A stretch of 12,254 nucleotides of DNA from Ardenticatenaceae bacterium (GCA_020634215.1 JACKCD010000088.1:1-12254), one strand, 5' to 3'. Positions 1 to 6,428 are shown, counted from the stretch's first letter. Translations and numbers: made by a program. Notes: generated from the letters alone by a model not told the origin.

Positions 1-853
1 ACAGGTCGTGGATTTTGCGGGCGTTGGTGAAGCCGCCGACGCGGGCGGGTTTGATGTTGATGATGTCGCAGGCGTTGAGGGTGATGGCGAGGCGAGTGTC
101 GTGGGCGGAGTGGATGCTTTCATCGAGGCAGAGCGGGTTTTTAATTTGCGGGTGGAGCAAGCTGTGATCAAGAATGTCGTAGTGGGCAAGCGGCTGCTCA
201 ATCATGAGCAGGTTGAGGTCGTCCATGGCCTGGAAGATGGGAACGGCCGTTTCCATCGTATAAGCTGAGTTGGCATCCAGCATAATTGCCACATCGGGAA
301 AAGCGGCCGTTGCCGCCCGTGCCAGTTCCAAATCATGCCCCGGCTTAATCTTCAGCTTGATACGGCGATACCCCTCCTTCAGCCGCCCTTCAATCACCTT
401 GAGCGTGTCGGCCACCGACGGCTGGATGCCGTTGCTGACCCCCACCGACACCTGTTCCCGTGGCCCTTCGGGGTAGGGCAGGGCCAATTTTTGGGCAAAC
501 GACAGCCCATCGCGCTGCGCCGTAATGTCCCACGCCGCTTGGTCAATGGCCGCCTTCGCCATCGGGTGGCCGCGCACCTGGCTCATCCATTCCTGCACCT
601 GCTCCGGCTCGTCCAGCTCCTTGCCCAGCACGCTGGGAATGAGGAACTTGGTAAGAACGTGCCACGCGGTTTCGGTGGTTTCATAGCTGTAGCCGGGGTC
701 AGTGGAAGCCACGCATTCGCCCCAGCCCACCAGCCCGTCGGCATAGAGCGCCAAGATGAGGCAGTGACGGTCTAGCTCGGTGCCAAAGCTGGTGGTGAAG
801 GGGCTGACGAGGGATTGGGTGATGTGATAGAGATCAATTTTTTCGATTTTCAT
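1..853 (-). CDS. menC: o-succinylbenzoate synthase / N-succinylamino acid racemase (enolase superfamily), 3' end outside window
   Basis: The visible 284 residues cover the capping domain and most of the barrel of an enolase-superfamily enzyme in the OSBS/NSAR group (usual length about 370), so roughly 85 C-terminal residues lie outside the window. Catalytic signatures are all present: a KLK pair (Lys166, Lys168) in IKLKIKPG, metal ligands Asp193 (LDANSAY), Glu219 (MIEQPL) and Asp244 (LCLDESI), and the second general base Lys268 (NIKPARVGG). Family members either dehydrate SHCHC to o-succinylbenzoate in menaquinone synthesis or racemise N-succinylamino acids, and many do both; sequence alone does not separate these. 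The gene lies 55 bp downstream of a co-directional GNAT gene, an arrangement that favours the racemase role. The start is ATG with MKIEKIDLYHI, normal for the family, preceded by a GGAGAACC stretch resembling a Shine-Dalgarno site. Confidence 0.9.
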   Translation of the reverse strand, partial: MKIEKIDLYHITQSLVSPFTTSFGTELDRHCLILALYADGLVGWGECVASTDPGYSYETTETAWHVLTKFLIPSVLGKELDEPEQVQEWMSQVRGHPMAKAAIDQAAWDITAQRDGLSFAQKLALPYPEGPREQVSVGVSNGIQPSVADTLKVIEGRLKEGYRRIKLKIKPGHDLELARAATAAFPDVAIMLDANSAYTMETAVPIFQAMDDLNLLMIEQPLAHYDILDHSLLHPQIKNPLCLDESIHSAHDTRLAITLNACDIINIKPARVGGFTNARKIHDL

Positions 854-908
854 GGGTTCTCCTGGGGAAATAGGACGCAGATTTTCTTGATTTGGGAAAT
901 GCAGCGTT

Positions 909-1796
909 CTATTTCATAGGTAATTCAATAGGTTGCGTCTGTTGTGTTAACAAATAGAAGCTGCGCGGCTGCCCGTCGGTGCTTTGCACAAAGCCGGTGA
1001 CGGTGTAGCCACGGTGGAATAAGGTTTCAAAAAGGGTGCGGGTGTGGAGCCGCCACTGCTGTGCTAGGGCAAAATCGGCCGTTTTGAGGGCGGTGAAGTT
1101 GGCAGGGATTTCAACCAGCAGGGCGGAATTGTTGCCCTCTGTGTTGACGGTGGCGGGTGGGACGGGGTGGCCGTGGTCGCTGAATTGGGTGGGGTTGAGC
1201 AGCGTTGCGCCGCTGTTGAGAAGGGTGGCAAGAGACAACGGCCGTTTTTCCCCCATCACCCTTTCTGCCACCCGTTCGCTCGCCACCCACCAATCCACCT
1301 CAAAGCGGTCGGTGGGCAGCCCGGCGTTGACCCCGCTCATGGTGCCGTGGAAGTTGCGGTGATAGGTGGAAACAACCCCGCCGAGCTTGTGGATGTTAAA
1401 ACGGCCGTTTAGGCTCATCAACGGGTCATACGTCCAGCTAATCAACCGTACCCCAATGCGGTTGGCAAATTCCCGCTGCGCCAGCTTCAGCCGGTAGCCC
1501 GCCCCCGTTTGCTGGTAGCCCGGCAGTAGCCCCGTTGCCACCGAATACAGCTTCAGCCGCTCGGCTGCCGCCGTCTCATCGGGTGCGTCCATTGTACCTA
1601 GCACCGCAAAAGCAAAACCCACCACTCGGTCGCCGTCCAACGCCCCCAGCAACGACGCGCCATGATGCTGCAAGGCATGGAGGGTGTGGGGCGGAATCGT
1701 TTCCTCGGCCGCCATGCCCCACGTTGCCATTTGCACGTGCCGTACTTGTTCAATGTCGGCCATGGTGGTTAACGGCCGTATTTGTAATTCACTCAT
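909..1796 (-). CDS. GNAT-superfamily acyltransferase of the COG3375 type
   Basis: A 295-residue protein with an N-terminal GNAT-like region (SELQIRPLTTMADIEQVRHVQ, then a strand GALDGDRVVGFAFAVLG). The signature block WTYDPLMSLNGRFNIHKLGG followed by VSTYHRNFHG is typical of COG3375, the predicted GNAT acyltransferases often found beside OSBS/NSAR genes. In characterised racemase operons (Geobacillus kaustophilus type) a GNAT protein N-succinylates D-amino acids, the racemase inverts the centre, and a desuccinylase releases the L-amino acid. By context this protein may be that succinyltransferase, which is inference. The gene is upstream of and co-directional with the racemase, so one transcript is likely. 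No clear Shine-Dalgarno site precedes the ATG; an inverted tandem-unit repeat begins about 10 nt upstream. Three palindrome copies (1237, 1400, 1771) lie inside the gene. Confidence 0.85.
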   Translation of the reverse strand: MSELQIRPLTTMADIEQVRHVQMATWGMAAEETIPPHTLHALQHHGASLLGALDGDRVVGFAFAVLGTMDAPDETAAAERLKLYSVATGLLPGYQQTGAGYRLKLAQREFANRIGVRLISWTYDPLMSLNGRFNIHKLGGVVSTYHRNFHGTMSGVNAGLPTDRFEVDWWVASERVAERVMGEKRPLSLATLLNSGATLLNPTQFSDHGHPVPPATVNTEGNNSALLVEIPANFTALKTADFALAQQWRLHTRTLFETLFHRGYTVTGFVQSTDGQPRSFYLLTQQTQPIELPMK

Positions 1797-1805
1797 TTAC
1801 GCTAG

Positions 1806-1878
1806 ACGGTAATCGGTAATCAGTCATCGGTAACCAGTGCGCTACTGACCGATTACCGTTTACCGTTTACTGATTACT
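1806..1878. repeat. Intergenic inverted tandem-unit repeat (GTAATC type), copy A
   Basis: The gap between the prepilin peptidase and the GNAT gene is built from 7-8 nt units (GGTAATCG, GTAATCAG, GGTAACCAG). They run forward on the left and reverse-complemented on the right (ACTGACCG, ATTACCG, TTACCG, TTACTGATTAC), around a centre near 1837-1843. It can fold into an imperfect hairpin on either strand. The same unit family recurs at 7465-7536. It fills almost all the space between the two genes and ends 10 nt before the GNAT start codon. Its function is unknown; it could be a terminator for the upstream gene, a 5' leader structure, or a mobile repeat. Confidence 0.8.
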
Positions 1879-1888
1879 TCTTGTTTGG

Positions 1889-2569
1889 TCACGCCAAATA
1901 CCAAGCAATGATCTCTTGCCCCCAAATAAGCATAACAATGCCGCCCAGCGCCAAATATTGGCCGTAGGGGAGGGCATCGTGGCGGGAGACGCGGCGGGCA
2001 AGCAGCAGCAGCAGGCTAATGAGACCGCCGAGCAGCACGCCAAGCAGCAGGCCAAAAAAGATGCGGTGGAAGCCGAGCATGGCTCCCAGAAGCATGGCAA
2101 GTTTGACATCGCCAAAGCCGAGGGCACCATCGCCAAAAAGCCGGCCGCCAAACCAGTAGATGACGTAAAAAATGAAGCCGCCAACGGCCGTTCCTGCCAA
2201 TGCCAGCCCAATGCTGTTATCGTCAACCAAGAAGCTGCCGAGCAGGGCAACGGCCGTTCCTGGGTACGTCACCTGGTTAAAAATGAGCTTATGCTCCAAA
2301 TCAATGACGATGATGAGAATAAGAATGGCGATGTAGAGAGTGTTGAACGGCAGCGTGAGCCAGTGCTGGGTGTTGGTGGTGAGAAGGGCGAGAAAAACGG
2401 CCGTTGCTGCCAGCGTCAGCCAGTCGCGGCGGCTGCGGGACGGGTGGAAATAGGAAAAAAACGGCCGTATCAAAGCGGGTTGCAGCCGATAGTGGGGCAG
2501 AAAATCGGCCAGCCCGTTGATGCCAATACCAAGCAGTAAACCCAGGATAAACCAGACAGCGGTGAGCAT
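1889..2569 (-). CDS. Prepilin peptidase, A24 family, without cysteine/methyltransferase domain
   Basis: An integral-membrane aspartyl protease that would cleave leader peptides of type IV pilin-like proteins at the inner membrane. Counting from the chosen start (226 residues), the two catalytic aspartates are Asp90 in VIDLEHKLI and Asp154 in GFGDVKLA, the invariant GxGD motif. The protein is almost entirely hydrophobic helices. The N-terminal helix LLLGIGINGLADFLP corresponds to the GSFLNV-RLP region of the family. The following cytoplasmic insert, which in PilD carries two CxxC pairs and the methyltransferase activity, is short and has no cysteine (PALIRPFFSYFHPSRSRR). The open frame continues upstream to 2665, but that extension is polar, unlike the family, and runs into a hairpin, so the ATG at 2567-2569 is preferred. 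No pilin gene is visible nearby. Five palindrome copies fall in or just upstream of the gene. Confidence 0.88.
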   Translation of the reverse strand: MLTAVWFILGLLLGIGINGLADFLPHYRLQPALIRPFFSYFHPSRSRRDWLTLAATAVFLALLTTNTQHWLTLPFNTLYIAILILIIVIDLEHKLIFNQVTYPGTAVALLGSFLVDDNSIGLALAGTAVGGFIFYVIYWFGGRLFGDGALGFGDVKLAMLLGAMLGFHRIFFGLLLGVLLGGLISLLLLLARRVSRHDALPYGQYLALGGIVMLIWGQEIIAWYLA

Positions 2570-2654
2570 CTGCTGATTATAGCGGGGATAGGTAAATTGG
2601 CGATTTTCGGTTGTGGTGCTGTGAGAGGGTGAGAAAAACGGCCGTGACGTTCCC

Positions 2655-2689
2655 AAGAAGTTCAACTTCTGGCAGAAGTTGAACTTCTT
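2655..2689. repeat. Perfect hairpin, 16-bp arms built from AGAAGTT/AACTTCT
   Basis: Left arm 2655-2670 and right arm 2674-2689 are perfect reverse complements separated by GGC. Each arm is itself nearly palindromic (AGAAGTT-C-AACTTCT), so four half-units are present. It lies 28 bp downstream of the DUF1801 stop codon (minus strand) and about 85 bp upstream of the prepilin peptidase start. Position suits a transcription end for DUF1801, but no U-run follows, so it is listed as a repeat rather than a terminator. Confidence 0.85.
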
Positions 2690-2717
2690 AAACTGGGACT
2701 AGAGGGCGAACATTGCC

Positions 2718-3173
2718 CTAGTTGATCGCTTTCTGTAGCAGTGCCTCAATCTTTGCTTCTTCAGCCGGGGTGAGTTCAATCAGCGCAAAGCTGGTGGCCC
2801 ACATATTGCCGTCGTCAAGGTTGGCATCATGCTGAAAGCCAAAGGTTGCGTACCTGACGTTAAATTTGCTGGCGGCCTGGAAGAAGCAAATGACCTTCCC
2901 ATCTTTGTTGGCATAGGCGGGCATGCCATACCACGTTTTTGGCATAAGTTCGGGCGCGGCGGCTGTGACCACCTCATGGAGCCGCTGCGCCATCACGCTG
3001 TCATGCGCTTCCATTTGTTCAATGGCCGCAAAAATTGCTTTTTCCCCTTCCTCCCTGTTTTTATTCATGCGCGCCTCAGCTTTTAGCTCCTGGGCGCGTG
3101 CTTTCATGGCGGCTTTTTCTTCGGCGGTGAATGCTTCGGCTGATTTTTTGGTAGACTTTTTGGTGAGGCTCAT
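2718..3173 (-). CDS. DUF1801 (YdhG/COG5646-like) protein
   Basis: A 151-residue soluble protein. The first 45 residues are lysine/alanine-rich and helical (KKSTKKSAEAF, then EEKAAMKARAQELKAEAR). The rest is a DUF1801 domain: VVTAAAPELMPKTWYGMPAY, then DGKVICFFQAASKFNVRYATFGF, and a C-terminal TPAEEAKIEALLQKAI helix. DUF1801 is a small fold related to the YdhG and Frataxin-like 'iron chaperone' annotations; its biochemical role is not established and I assign none. The ATG is preceded by AAGGAG at 7-nt spacing. The gene diverges from a MarR gene across 104 bp, with a good minus-strand promoter (TTGACA-17-TATCTT), so MarR-dependent control is likely. No palindrome copy occurs in the gene. Confidence 0.85.
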   Translation of the reverse strand: MSLTKKSTKKSAEAFTAEEKAAMKARAQELKAEARMNKNREEGEKAIFAAIEQMEAHDSVMAQRLHEVVTAAAPELMPKTWYGMPAYANKDGKVICFFQAASKFNVRYATFGFQHDANLDDGNMWATSFALIELTPAEEAKIEALLQKAIN

Positions 3174-3208
3174 AGAAATCTCCTTATTTGCTTGTGTTTG
3201 TTATCACA

Positions 3209-3237
3209 TTGCATTTGAATGGATTTAGTTATAAAAT
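3209..3237 (+). promoter_or_regulatory. Possible promoter for the MarR gene
   Basis: TTGCAT (3209-3214) and TAAAAT (3232-3237) are separated by 17 nt in an AT-rich stretch upstream of the MarR gene. Transcription would begin near 3244, at the edge of the CTTGA dyad. The match is moderate. Confidence 0.35.
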
Positions 3238-3238
3238 A

Positions 3239-3267
3239 AAGATACTTGAAAATCAAGACAATGTCAA
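3239..3267 (-). promoter_or_regulatory. Sigma-70-like promoter for the DUF1801 gene
   Basis: On the minus strand TTGACA (3262-3267) is followed after exactly 17 nt by TATCTT (3239-3244). The first hexamer is a perfect consensus and the second matches at 4 of 6 positions. Predicted transcription starts near 3232, giving a leader of about 59 nt that includes the AAGGAG site. The identification is by hexamer match only. Confidence 0.55.
3245..3257. promoter_or_regulatory. Operator-like dyad CTTGA-AAA-TCAAG in the divergent promoter region
   Basis: A perfect inverted repeat with 5-bp arms fills the spacer between the -35 and -10 hexamers of the DUF1801 promoter. It also lies at the expected start site of the candidate MarR promoter. 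A further TCAAG half-site follows at 3264-3268, 11 bp from the first. MarR dimers bind short dyads in such positions, so this is the likely site for the adjacent regulator. Binding is inferred. Confidence 0.45.
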
Positions 3268-3277
3268 GGGTATGATG

Positions 3278-3748
3278 ATGACGAATTCGACAAAAGCGGA
3301 TTTGAAAAGACGCGCTCTGATGGCGGTGAGGGATTATGGCATTTATTTAACGCAGTTCAGAAATGCGATGAGTGAATGGGCAGGGCTTAATGTGACCGAC
3401 ATGGAATGCCTGCGGCTGCTGTTTATCAAAGGGGTTGCTGCCCCTTCTGAGCTTGCCAAGCACACGGGCCTAACTTCCGGGGCGACAACGGCTATGCTTG
3501 ACCGACTGGAAAAGGCGGGGTTGATTGAGCGAAAACCTAATCCCAAAGATCGTCGCGGGACTTTGATCATGCCTGCGCCATCAAGCTCCGATAGGGTCGC
3601 AGCATGGTTTGAATCGGCGCGTCAAGCGCAGGATGAATTAATTTCCAGTTACTCGGAAAGCGAACTGAAAATCATTGCGGATGTTTTTGAACGATTTACA
3701 AAACTTTGGGATATGGAACGTGAGAAGCTGCAAAAGAGGGTTCTCTGA
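3278..3748 (+). CDS. MarR-family transcriptional regulator; 3' end lies in an IS terminal repeat
   Basis: A winged-helix dimeric repressor-type protein of 156 residues. The core is recognisable: NVTDMECLRLLF, APSELAKHTGLTSGATTAMLDRLEKAGLIERKPNPKDRRGTLI (recognition helix plus wing with the conserved DRR), flanked by long helices for dimerisation. Three ATG codons occur in tandem at 3272, 3275 and 3278. The last is chosen because AAGGG (3266-3270) then has 7-nt spacing. An in-frame extension back to 3188 would cross the promoter region. The last codons (R-V-L-stop) coincide with GGGTTCTCTGAGG, which looks like the outer end of an ISL3-family element, so the natural C-terminus was probably replaced by a few residues. 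Helices are otherwise complete for the family. Ligand unknown. Confidence 0.88.
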   Translation: MTNSTKADLKRRALMAVRDYGIYLTQFRNAMSEWAGLNVTDMECLRLLFIKGVAAPSELAKHTGLTSGATTAMLDRLEKAGLIERKPNPKDRRGTLIMPAPSSSDRVAAWFESARQAQDELISSYSESELKIIADVFERFTKLWDMEREKLQKRVL

Positions 3749-3859
3749 GGAATTCTGTGGTCAACCACAAGCCCAAAGAATCCTCGCTCTAAAATGAGCA
3801 AAAGATGGCAAGCCAAAAGCAATGCGTTTGAACAGCCGAATCTTGTTGTTCATTCCTTC
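3738..3859 (-). mobile_element. ISL3-family fragment: transposase C-terminus and one IS end
   Basis: On the minus strand 3859 to 3761 reads EGMNNKIRLFKRIAFG, then LPSFAHFRARILWACG and a stop. This is the standard C-terminal tail of ISL3/IS204/IS1001-type transposases, starting at the catalytic Glu of the GFVEGMN motif. Beyond the stop, 3760-3738 reads CCACAGAATTCCTCAGAGAACCC, compatible with an ISL3 terminal inverted repeat. The rest of this transposase is not on this strand; a matching body lies on the opposite strand at 5335-5989. The fragment stops exactly where the IS4-like terminal repeat begins. Confidence 0.8.
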
Positions 3860-3860
3860 T

Positions 3861-3875
3861 TGAAAACTCTGGAAA
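3861..3875 (+). repeat. IS4-like terminal inverted repeat, left
   Basis: TGAAAACTCTGGAAA, reverse complement of 5320-5334; the match ends at both sides (inside: acaatgg versus cgtcggg; outside: no match). Confidence 0.85.
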
Positions 3876-3882
3876 ACAATGG

Positions 3883-5294
3883 TCATAAAGCCAGGGAGAG
3901 CATATCTTCCCATTCAGCATCTGTTATGCCTGATTGGGTGCGCATCCTTTCGACGTGATGATGAATCAGCAGATTCCGCAACCCTTCCAAAAAGAAGTGG
4001 CGCGTTACCTTGCCTTTGCCATTGCCCAACTGACACAGCCATTCAATGGCTGGATGTTGGGACAGTTGCGGTTCGATTTGATAAAAATATCCCCCAATGA
4101 AAAAGGCAGTGGCTATCAGATTCTTGATTGATTCCCAATCTCTCACCTGAAATTCCTCCCAGCCAACCGCATTTTTCACAAATTTGAAGACCTCTTCTAT
4201 CTTTGACCGCATCAAGGAGATCCGGTAAATCCCCAGTGCTGCTTGGTATGTGACCACACTATGGTTAGTCAACAACAGCATCGGTTGTTTGAAAATGGGA
4301 TGACCATCTCGCTTCAACAAGGTCACTCGCACAATAGCATAGCTTTCCCTGCCAAAACCAACGTGCCCCACTCAATGATTCTCTTGGCTTGCTGATAGAC
4401 CTTGCCCTTGAGACGCACTTTGTTCAATCGCTCTATCTGTTTGCCAGCCAGAGGAACATCCTTCAACTTCACCGGACATTCTTTCCCAGCCTCATTGACC
4501 CACTTTTCCTGGGAATTGCGCGAACTCTTCAGCCGAATGACACATTTGTCCTGGAGGTCGTGGGTAATGAACTCAAACAGCGGTGCCCCGTCAAACTGGC
4601 GGTCTAGCACATGCCATATCGCTACCTCGGGGTTGGCTGCTTTGAATTGGCTGCTCACCGCTTGTAACTGTTTGCGGCTGACACGACCGAGATTGACAAG
4701 GTCATCATCAGCCAACAACTGGAGAATAGCCTGTTCTCTCTCGGTAAAGGCAACCTCTTCCTTCGCTTTGATGCCAGCAACTTGTTTGTTGACCAATTTG
4801 TCTAGTTCAGCCTGCGTCACATAATGAGCTTTGTCCCCGTTGCTATAAACGGTCATGTCACTCAAATGCAGTTGTTTCCCATCCCCACCGACGCAGATTG
4901 TGTTGAAGGTGTTGTAACCGCTGACCAGTTTGCCTTCCAGGTCTCGCACGACCCCCTGGTTTTCCAGTTTCTCTGAGTACGCTTTGCGAATGTCACACGG
5001 GTCGTGCAGGGCGATGACCACCTCCTCATCGCTCAAGCCAGCCACGCTTATTTGACGCAATGTCTCAGAAATCTTCTTATCATCCAGCACCGATTTCAGA
5101 GTGCCGTCAAATAACGTTTTCATTCTTGCAAATTCCTTCTTGTCGTTGGCTAATGTCCACAAGCGGGTCGTCTGTTGGCTAACAATCCGTGTGACTGTGT
5201 GCCTTATCTTGTCACTGACACGCTGGTCATTGAATTTGGCTAATAGGGGTTTGAGATAGTCTTGTCGTTTTTCGTACCCCTATTCTTCCCACAC
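3883..5294 (-). pseudogene. IS4-family DDE transposase, frameshifted and with an in-frame stop
   Basis: The reading frame is broken twice. The first open block (about 5279 down to 4323) begins YEKRQDYLKPLLAKFN. It contains the first two catalytic aspartates, in ALHDPCDIRK and HVLDRQFDG. The second block (4371 to 3883) is in the -1 frame and carries the third acidic residue in RSKIEEVFKFVK, which fits the IS4-type R-x3-E-x6-K signature. The blocks join near 4350 at EWGTLV/FGRESYAIV, consistent with a 1-bp deletion; no X-XXY-YYZ slippery heptamer is present there. An in-frame TAG (5280-5282) interrupts NVWEE/GYEKRQ near the N-terminus. The start is uncertain; GTG at 5292-5294 is the best candidate. 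Combined length, about 470 codons, fits the family. The element is unlikely to transpose without help in trans. Confidence 0.85.
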
Positions 5295-5319
5295 ATTGGC
5301 TGTTTTGTCACCCCCGACG

Positions 5320-5334
5320 TTTCCAGAGTTTTCA
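5320..5334 (-). repeat. IS4-like terminal inverted repeat, right
   Basis: Reverse complement of the 15-bp sequence at 3861-3875. The ISL3 transposase fragment begins directly outside it. Confidence 0.85.
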
Positions 5335-5989
5335 GCGGCATTGATGAACTATCCCCAAAAAAGGACAAGGGGATTATGTCCTCGTCTTGACTGACTTGAA
5401 AAGGCGACTAGTGCTGGATATTTTGCCTGACCGACAGAAAGAAATCTTAGTCAACTGGTTAACAGCACCACCAGCAGGCATTATCTTATCGAAATTAACT
5501 TTCGTGGCGACCGATTTATGGCAACACTATCGTGCTGGAGTACACAGCGTCTTTCCCAATCTTGCTGTGGTAGCTGATCTCTTCCATGTTGTCCAGAACT
5601 TGCACAAAGTCATTCATGAAGTACGACGCCAAGCACAAGCAACGGCCAAAACAAAGACTGAAAGGAAGCAATTAAAAGGGCTACGCTACTTATTATTGAA
5701 AAACAGACAGAATCTAACCAAGAAGGATACCAAGCGTTTGCAAGAACTGGAGCAAAGCCATTCCCATTTACATCGTTTGTGGGAATTACGCCAAGAGTTA
5801 CAGGAATGGTACGAAGTCCGCACCATTCCTGAATTTGCTCGTGTCACACTAGCTCAGTGGCTACGTAGCGCACGCCAATTAGAACTGGAAGCACCCAACA
5901 AGTTTTGCCAAACACTAGAATCATGGCAAGAAGAGATCGCCAATTTCTTTGAGCATCGAATCACGAGCGGATTTGTTGAGGGAATGAAC
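5335..5989 (+). pseudogene. ISL3-family transposase fragment (catalytic core only, frameshifted)
   Basis: On the plus strand the fragment opens with GIDE at 5337-5348 (first catalytic Asp). It continues in another frame after a six-A run (5357-5362), where one base appears to be missing: KKGQGDYVLVLTDLKRR, then LVLDILPDRQ. It includes VVADLFHVVQNLHKVIHE (second Asp), a helical arginine/lysine-rich middle, and ends at ITSGFVEGMN with the catalytic Glu. The N-terminal zinc-finger/HTH part (roughly 150 residues) is absent, cut by the IS4-like end, and the C-terminal tail is absent beyond 5989. An open frame runs on to 6025 but its last residues (RASRAKAEQPK) are antisense to the neighbouring membrane gene. 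The missing tail is present, inverted, at 3761-3859. Confidence 0.85.
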
Positions 5990-5993
5990 CGTG

Positions 5994-6341
5994 CTAGTCG
6001 CGCCAAAGCAGAACAACCAAAATAATTTCGATGAGCTTGTCTACTAGGCCTGGCAGTTGATAGTTGCCAAAGTTCATAATGAAAAAAGCGATGATCGTAA
6101 CGGCCGTAAATGCAATATATGCCCAGCGGATTTGACCGCGCATGGCAACCAACTGTGCTGAGATGCTGCCACCCCAGAAATAGGCGACCATTAGTGCCAA
6201 ATAACCGAGACCGTTCAAGATGAACAAGGTGGCTAAGCCTCCTCCCATGGCAAAACTCAAGCCAAGATGAACCAAAGCGGTCAACACCGTTAAAACGATG
6301 ATCCCATACTGCATCGAACCCAATTTAACTGCTTTACTCAT
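5994..6341 (-). CDS. Small membrane protein, four predicted helices, function unknown
   Basis: A 115-residue protein with four hydrophobic segments: MQYGIIVLTVLTALVHLGLS, LATLFILNGLGYLALMVAYF, IRWAYIAFTAVTIIAFFIMN and KLIEIILVVLL. It ends LLWRD. I recognise the general pattern of a short inner-membrane protein seen in Chloroflexota but know no function. The open frame extends to 6392, but the ATG at 6339-6341 is preferred because AAGGAG precedes it with 8-nt spacing. The stop codon (5994-5996) lies only 4 bp beyond the end of the ISL3 fragment, so the gene appears intact or nearly so, while whatever once lay downstream has been replaced. One palindrome copy (6099) shows it belongs to the host backbone. 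Confidence 0.7.
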   Translation of the reverse strand: MSKAVKLGSMQYGIIVLTVLTALVHLGLSFAMGGGLATLFILNGLGYLALMVAYFWGGSISAQLVAMRGQIRWAYIAFTAVTIIAFFIMNFGNYQLPGLVDKLIEIILVVLLWRD

Positions 6342-6428
6342 AGTACAAACTCCTTCTCTGCAAAAAGTGGACAAAACTACTCGACAGAACACAGTCTGTG
6401 ACGCAAAGTTGCCAAATTAATCTTTTGC

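Larger units (their letters stand above)
3861..5334 (-). mobile_element. IS4-family insertion sequence, about 1474 bp, inactive
   Basis: The ends are a 15-bp perfect inverted repeat: TGAAAACTCTGGAAA at 3861-3875 and its reverse complement at 5320-5334. The length and a single DDE transposase gene fit the IS4 family. The transposase stop codon lies 8 bp inside the left repeat. No direct target duplication flanks the element (left flank CATTCCTTCT, right flank GCGGCATTGA), so the present flanks are not those of a simple insertion. Both neighbours are ISL3 transposase pieces in opposite orientation. Confidence 0.85.

Noticed and set aside
335..775. 146-codon plus-strand frame in the racemase gene
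   Set aside because: The opposite strand encodes the conserved enolase-superfamily active site across the same bases.
1806..1878. Tandem units as a CRISPR array
   Set aside because: Units are 7-8 nt without unique spacers and are arranged as inverted halves.
1916..2539. 207-codon plus-strand frame opposite the prepilin peptidase gene
   Set aside because: It is exactly antisense to a gene with clear catalytic motifs; its Gln/Lys/Ala-rich composition is the complement of hydrophobic codons.
2570..2665. 32-residue N-terminal extension of the prepilin peptidase
   Set aside because: It is polar, unlike family N-termini, and its start codon lies inside the 2655-2689 hairpin.
4323..4371. Programmed -1 frameshift in the IS4-like transposase
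   Set aside because: No X-XXY-YYZ heptamer is in the overlap, the IS4 family does not normally use frameshifting, and a second lesion (in-frame TAG) exists, so decay is simpler.
5990..6025. C-terminal residues of the ISL3 open frame (RASRAKAEQPK)
   Set aside because: They are antisense to the end of the membrane protein gene and do not resemble the ISL3 tail, which is found inverted at 3761-3859.
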